Shown here: positions 21,066 to 22,119 of the stretch, in pieces
Position numbering within the stretch: position 1 is the first letter of the stretch
How the letters are laid out: the number at the start of each line of letters is the position of its first letter
Source: Saccoglossus kowalevskii
Lineage: Eukaryota > Hemichordata > Enteropneusta > Harrimaniidae
Direction of reading: 5' to 3'
DNA length: 22,119 nt
Assembly: GCF_000003605.2 (NCBI RefSeq)
Contig: NW_003120426.1
Span: 172,323 to 194,441, forward strand
The notes under the pieces: model-generated
Told to the model about the DNA's origin: nothing
The model's database searches: none
What the model saw: only the letters and a program-made list of their open reading frames with translations
Translations under genes and position numbers: made by a program

Positions 21066-22119
21066 CATTGCAGCGCCACAAGTATATATGATGTGCATTG
21101 CAGCTATTCGAGTATATTTTATGTGCATTGCAGCTTTTCGAGTATATATGATTGCATTGCAGCTTTACGAGTATATTTGATTGCATTGCAGCTACACGAG
21201 TATATATGATTGCATTGCAGCTTTTCGAATATATATGATTACATTGCAGCTTTACGAGTATATTTTATGTGCATTGCAGCTACACGAGTATATATGATTG
21301 CATTGCAGCTTTTCGAATATATATGATTACATTGCAGCTATTCGAGTATATTTTATGTGCATTGCAGCTATACGAGTATATTTGATTACATTGCAGCTAT
21401 ACGAGTATATTTGATTACATTGCAGCTATACGAGTATATTTGATTACATTGCAGCTTTACAAGTATATTTGATTGCATTGCAGCTTTACGAGTATATTTG
21501 ATTGCATTGCAGCTATACGAGTATATTTGATTGCACTGCAGCTATACTAGTGTATATGATTGCATTGCAGCTATACGAGTATATTTGATTGCACTGCAGC
21601 TATACTAGTGTATATGATTGCATTGCAGCTATACGAGTTTATTTGATTGCATTGCAGATATACGAGTATATTTGATTGCATTGGAGCTATACGAGTATAT
21701 ATGATTGCATTGCAGCTATACGAGTATATTTGATTGCATTGCAGCTTTACGAGTATATTTGATTGCATTGCAGCTATACGAGTATATATGATTGCATTGC
21801 AGCTATACGAGTGTATATGATTGCATTGCAGCTTTACGAGTATATTGATTGCATTGAAGCTATACGAGTATATTTGATTGCATTGCATCTATACGAGTAT
21901 ATTTGATTGCATTGCAGCTTTACGAGTATATATGATTGCATTGCAGCTATACGAGTATATTTGATTGCATTGCAGCTTTACGAGTATATTTGATTGCATT
22001 GCAGCTATACGAGTATATATGATTGCATTGCAGCTATACGAGTGTATATGATTGCATTGCAGCTTTACGAGTATATTGATTGCATTGAAGCTATACGAGT
22101 ATATTTGATTGCATTGCAT
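21066..22119 (+). repeat. 29-bp satellite array, about 36 units, truncated by window end
   Basis: Head-to-tail units, each beginning CATTGCAGCTATACGAG and continuing TATATTTGATTG, with a modal period of 29 bp. Several units near the left edge are 30 bp (ATGTG replacing ATTG) and one recurrent unit is 28 bp. The left-most units are the most diverged (for example GCGCCACAAG in unit 1). Each unit contains TATAC-GA-GTATA, a 5-bp inverted repeat, and a TTGCATTGCA direct repeat. Open frames on the - strand (20983-21186, 21571-21888, 21889-22119) are by-products of a unit with few stops. The array lies inside the VGAT intron. Confidence 0.97.
21658..22119 (+). repeat. 231-bp higher-order repeat, two adjacent copies
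   Basis: Within the 29-bp array, 21658-21888 and 21889-22119 are copies of one 231-bp block (seven 29-bp units plus one 28-bp unit). By eye they differ at only three positions, all within the first 35 bp. Neighbouring 29-bp units inside a block differ from each other by more than the blocks do. This is the signature of recent amplification of an eight-unit block. The number of further copies is unknown because the window stops here. Confidence 0.9.

Noticed and set aside
20983-22119. Antisense open frames with repeated QCNQIYSYS-like peptides
   Set aside because: They exist because the 29-bp satellite lacks stops in most antisense phases; the two 'proteins' ending at 21888 and 22119 are the same because of the 231-bp block repeat.
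1-22119. CRISPR array, toxin-antitoxin, phage or other prokaryotic system
   Set aside because: The tandem repeats have no unique spacers between units, there are no operon-like coding runs, and the one identifiable gene is an animal spliced gene.

Overview
The window looks like a piece of animal nuclear genome, AT-rich and almost entirely non-coding. The one part I can identify as protein-coding is a single exon at 18944-19276 on the + strand. It encodes the N-terminal 111 residues of a vesicular inhibitory amino acid transporter (VGAT/VIAAT, SLC32A1, nematode unc-47 family), ending in the family's conserved start of membrane span 1 and a phase-0 splice donor. A VGAT orthologue with a single short N-terminal coding exon, abundant simple repeats and AT-rich introns suggests a bilaterian invertebrate, perhaps marine. 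The sequence does not let me name a phylum. No bacterial, phage, plasmid or CRISPR features were seen.

Layout. 1-250: a compact inverted repeat flanked by TTAA, which looks like a small non-autonomous DNA transposon. 360-750: a somewhat GC-richer stretch ending in a textbook splice donor (GAG|GTGAGT), a possible non-coding first exon. 751-18809: about 18 kb without a recognisable gene. It holds a 4 x 24-bp repeat with octamer-like cores (1745-1840), a short palindrome (3183-3205), a decayed family of repeats of roughly 75 bp (about 3600-4080), a CACT/CGCT microsatellite (5422-5498), a near-perfect 30-bp-arm hairpin (12514-12583), a 300-bp GTGTA-type pentanucleotide array (16081-16380), and candidate RFX X-boxes and CRE/E-box sites. 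18810-19276: probable 5' leader plus the VGAT coding exon. 19277-22119: start of the downstream VGAT intron. Its last 1.05 kb is a 29-bp satellite, with a 231-bp eight-unit higher-order repeat at its distal end, that runs off the window.

How it may fit together (inference). If the 750 donor splices to an acceptor just upstream of the VGAT start codon (best candidate at 18809), the window is mostly one large 5' UTR intron plus part of the next intron of a single neuronal gene. The CRE/E-box and X-box candidates would then be intronic or promoter-proximal elements of that gene. Most other open frames are short, unrecognised and near the length expected by chance in AT-rich DNA. The longest repeat-embedded ones exist only because the repeat unit lacks stop codons on one strand.
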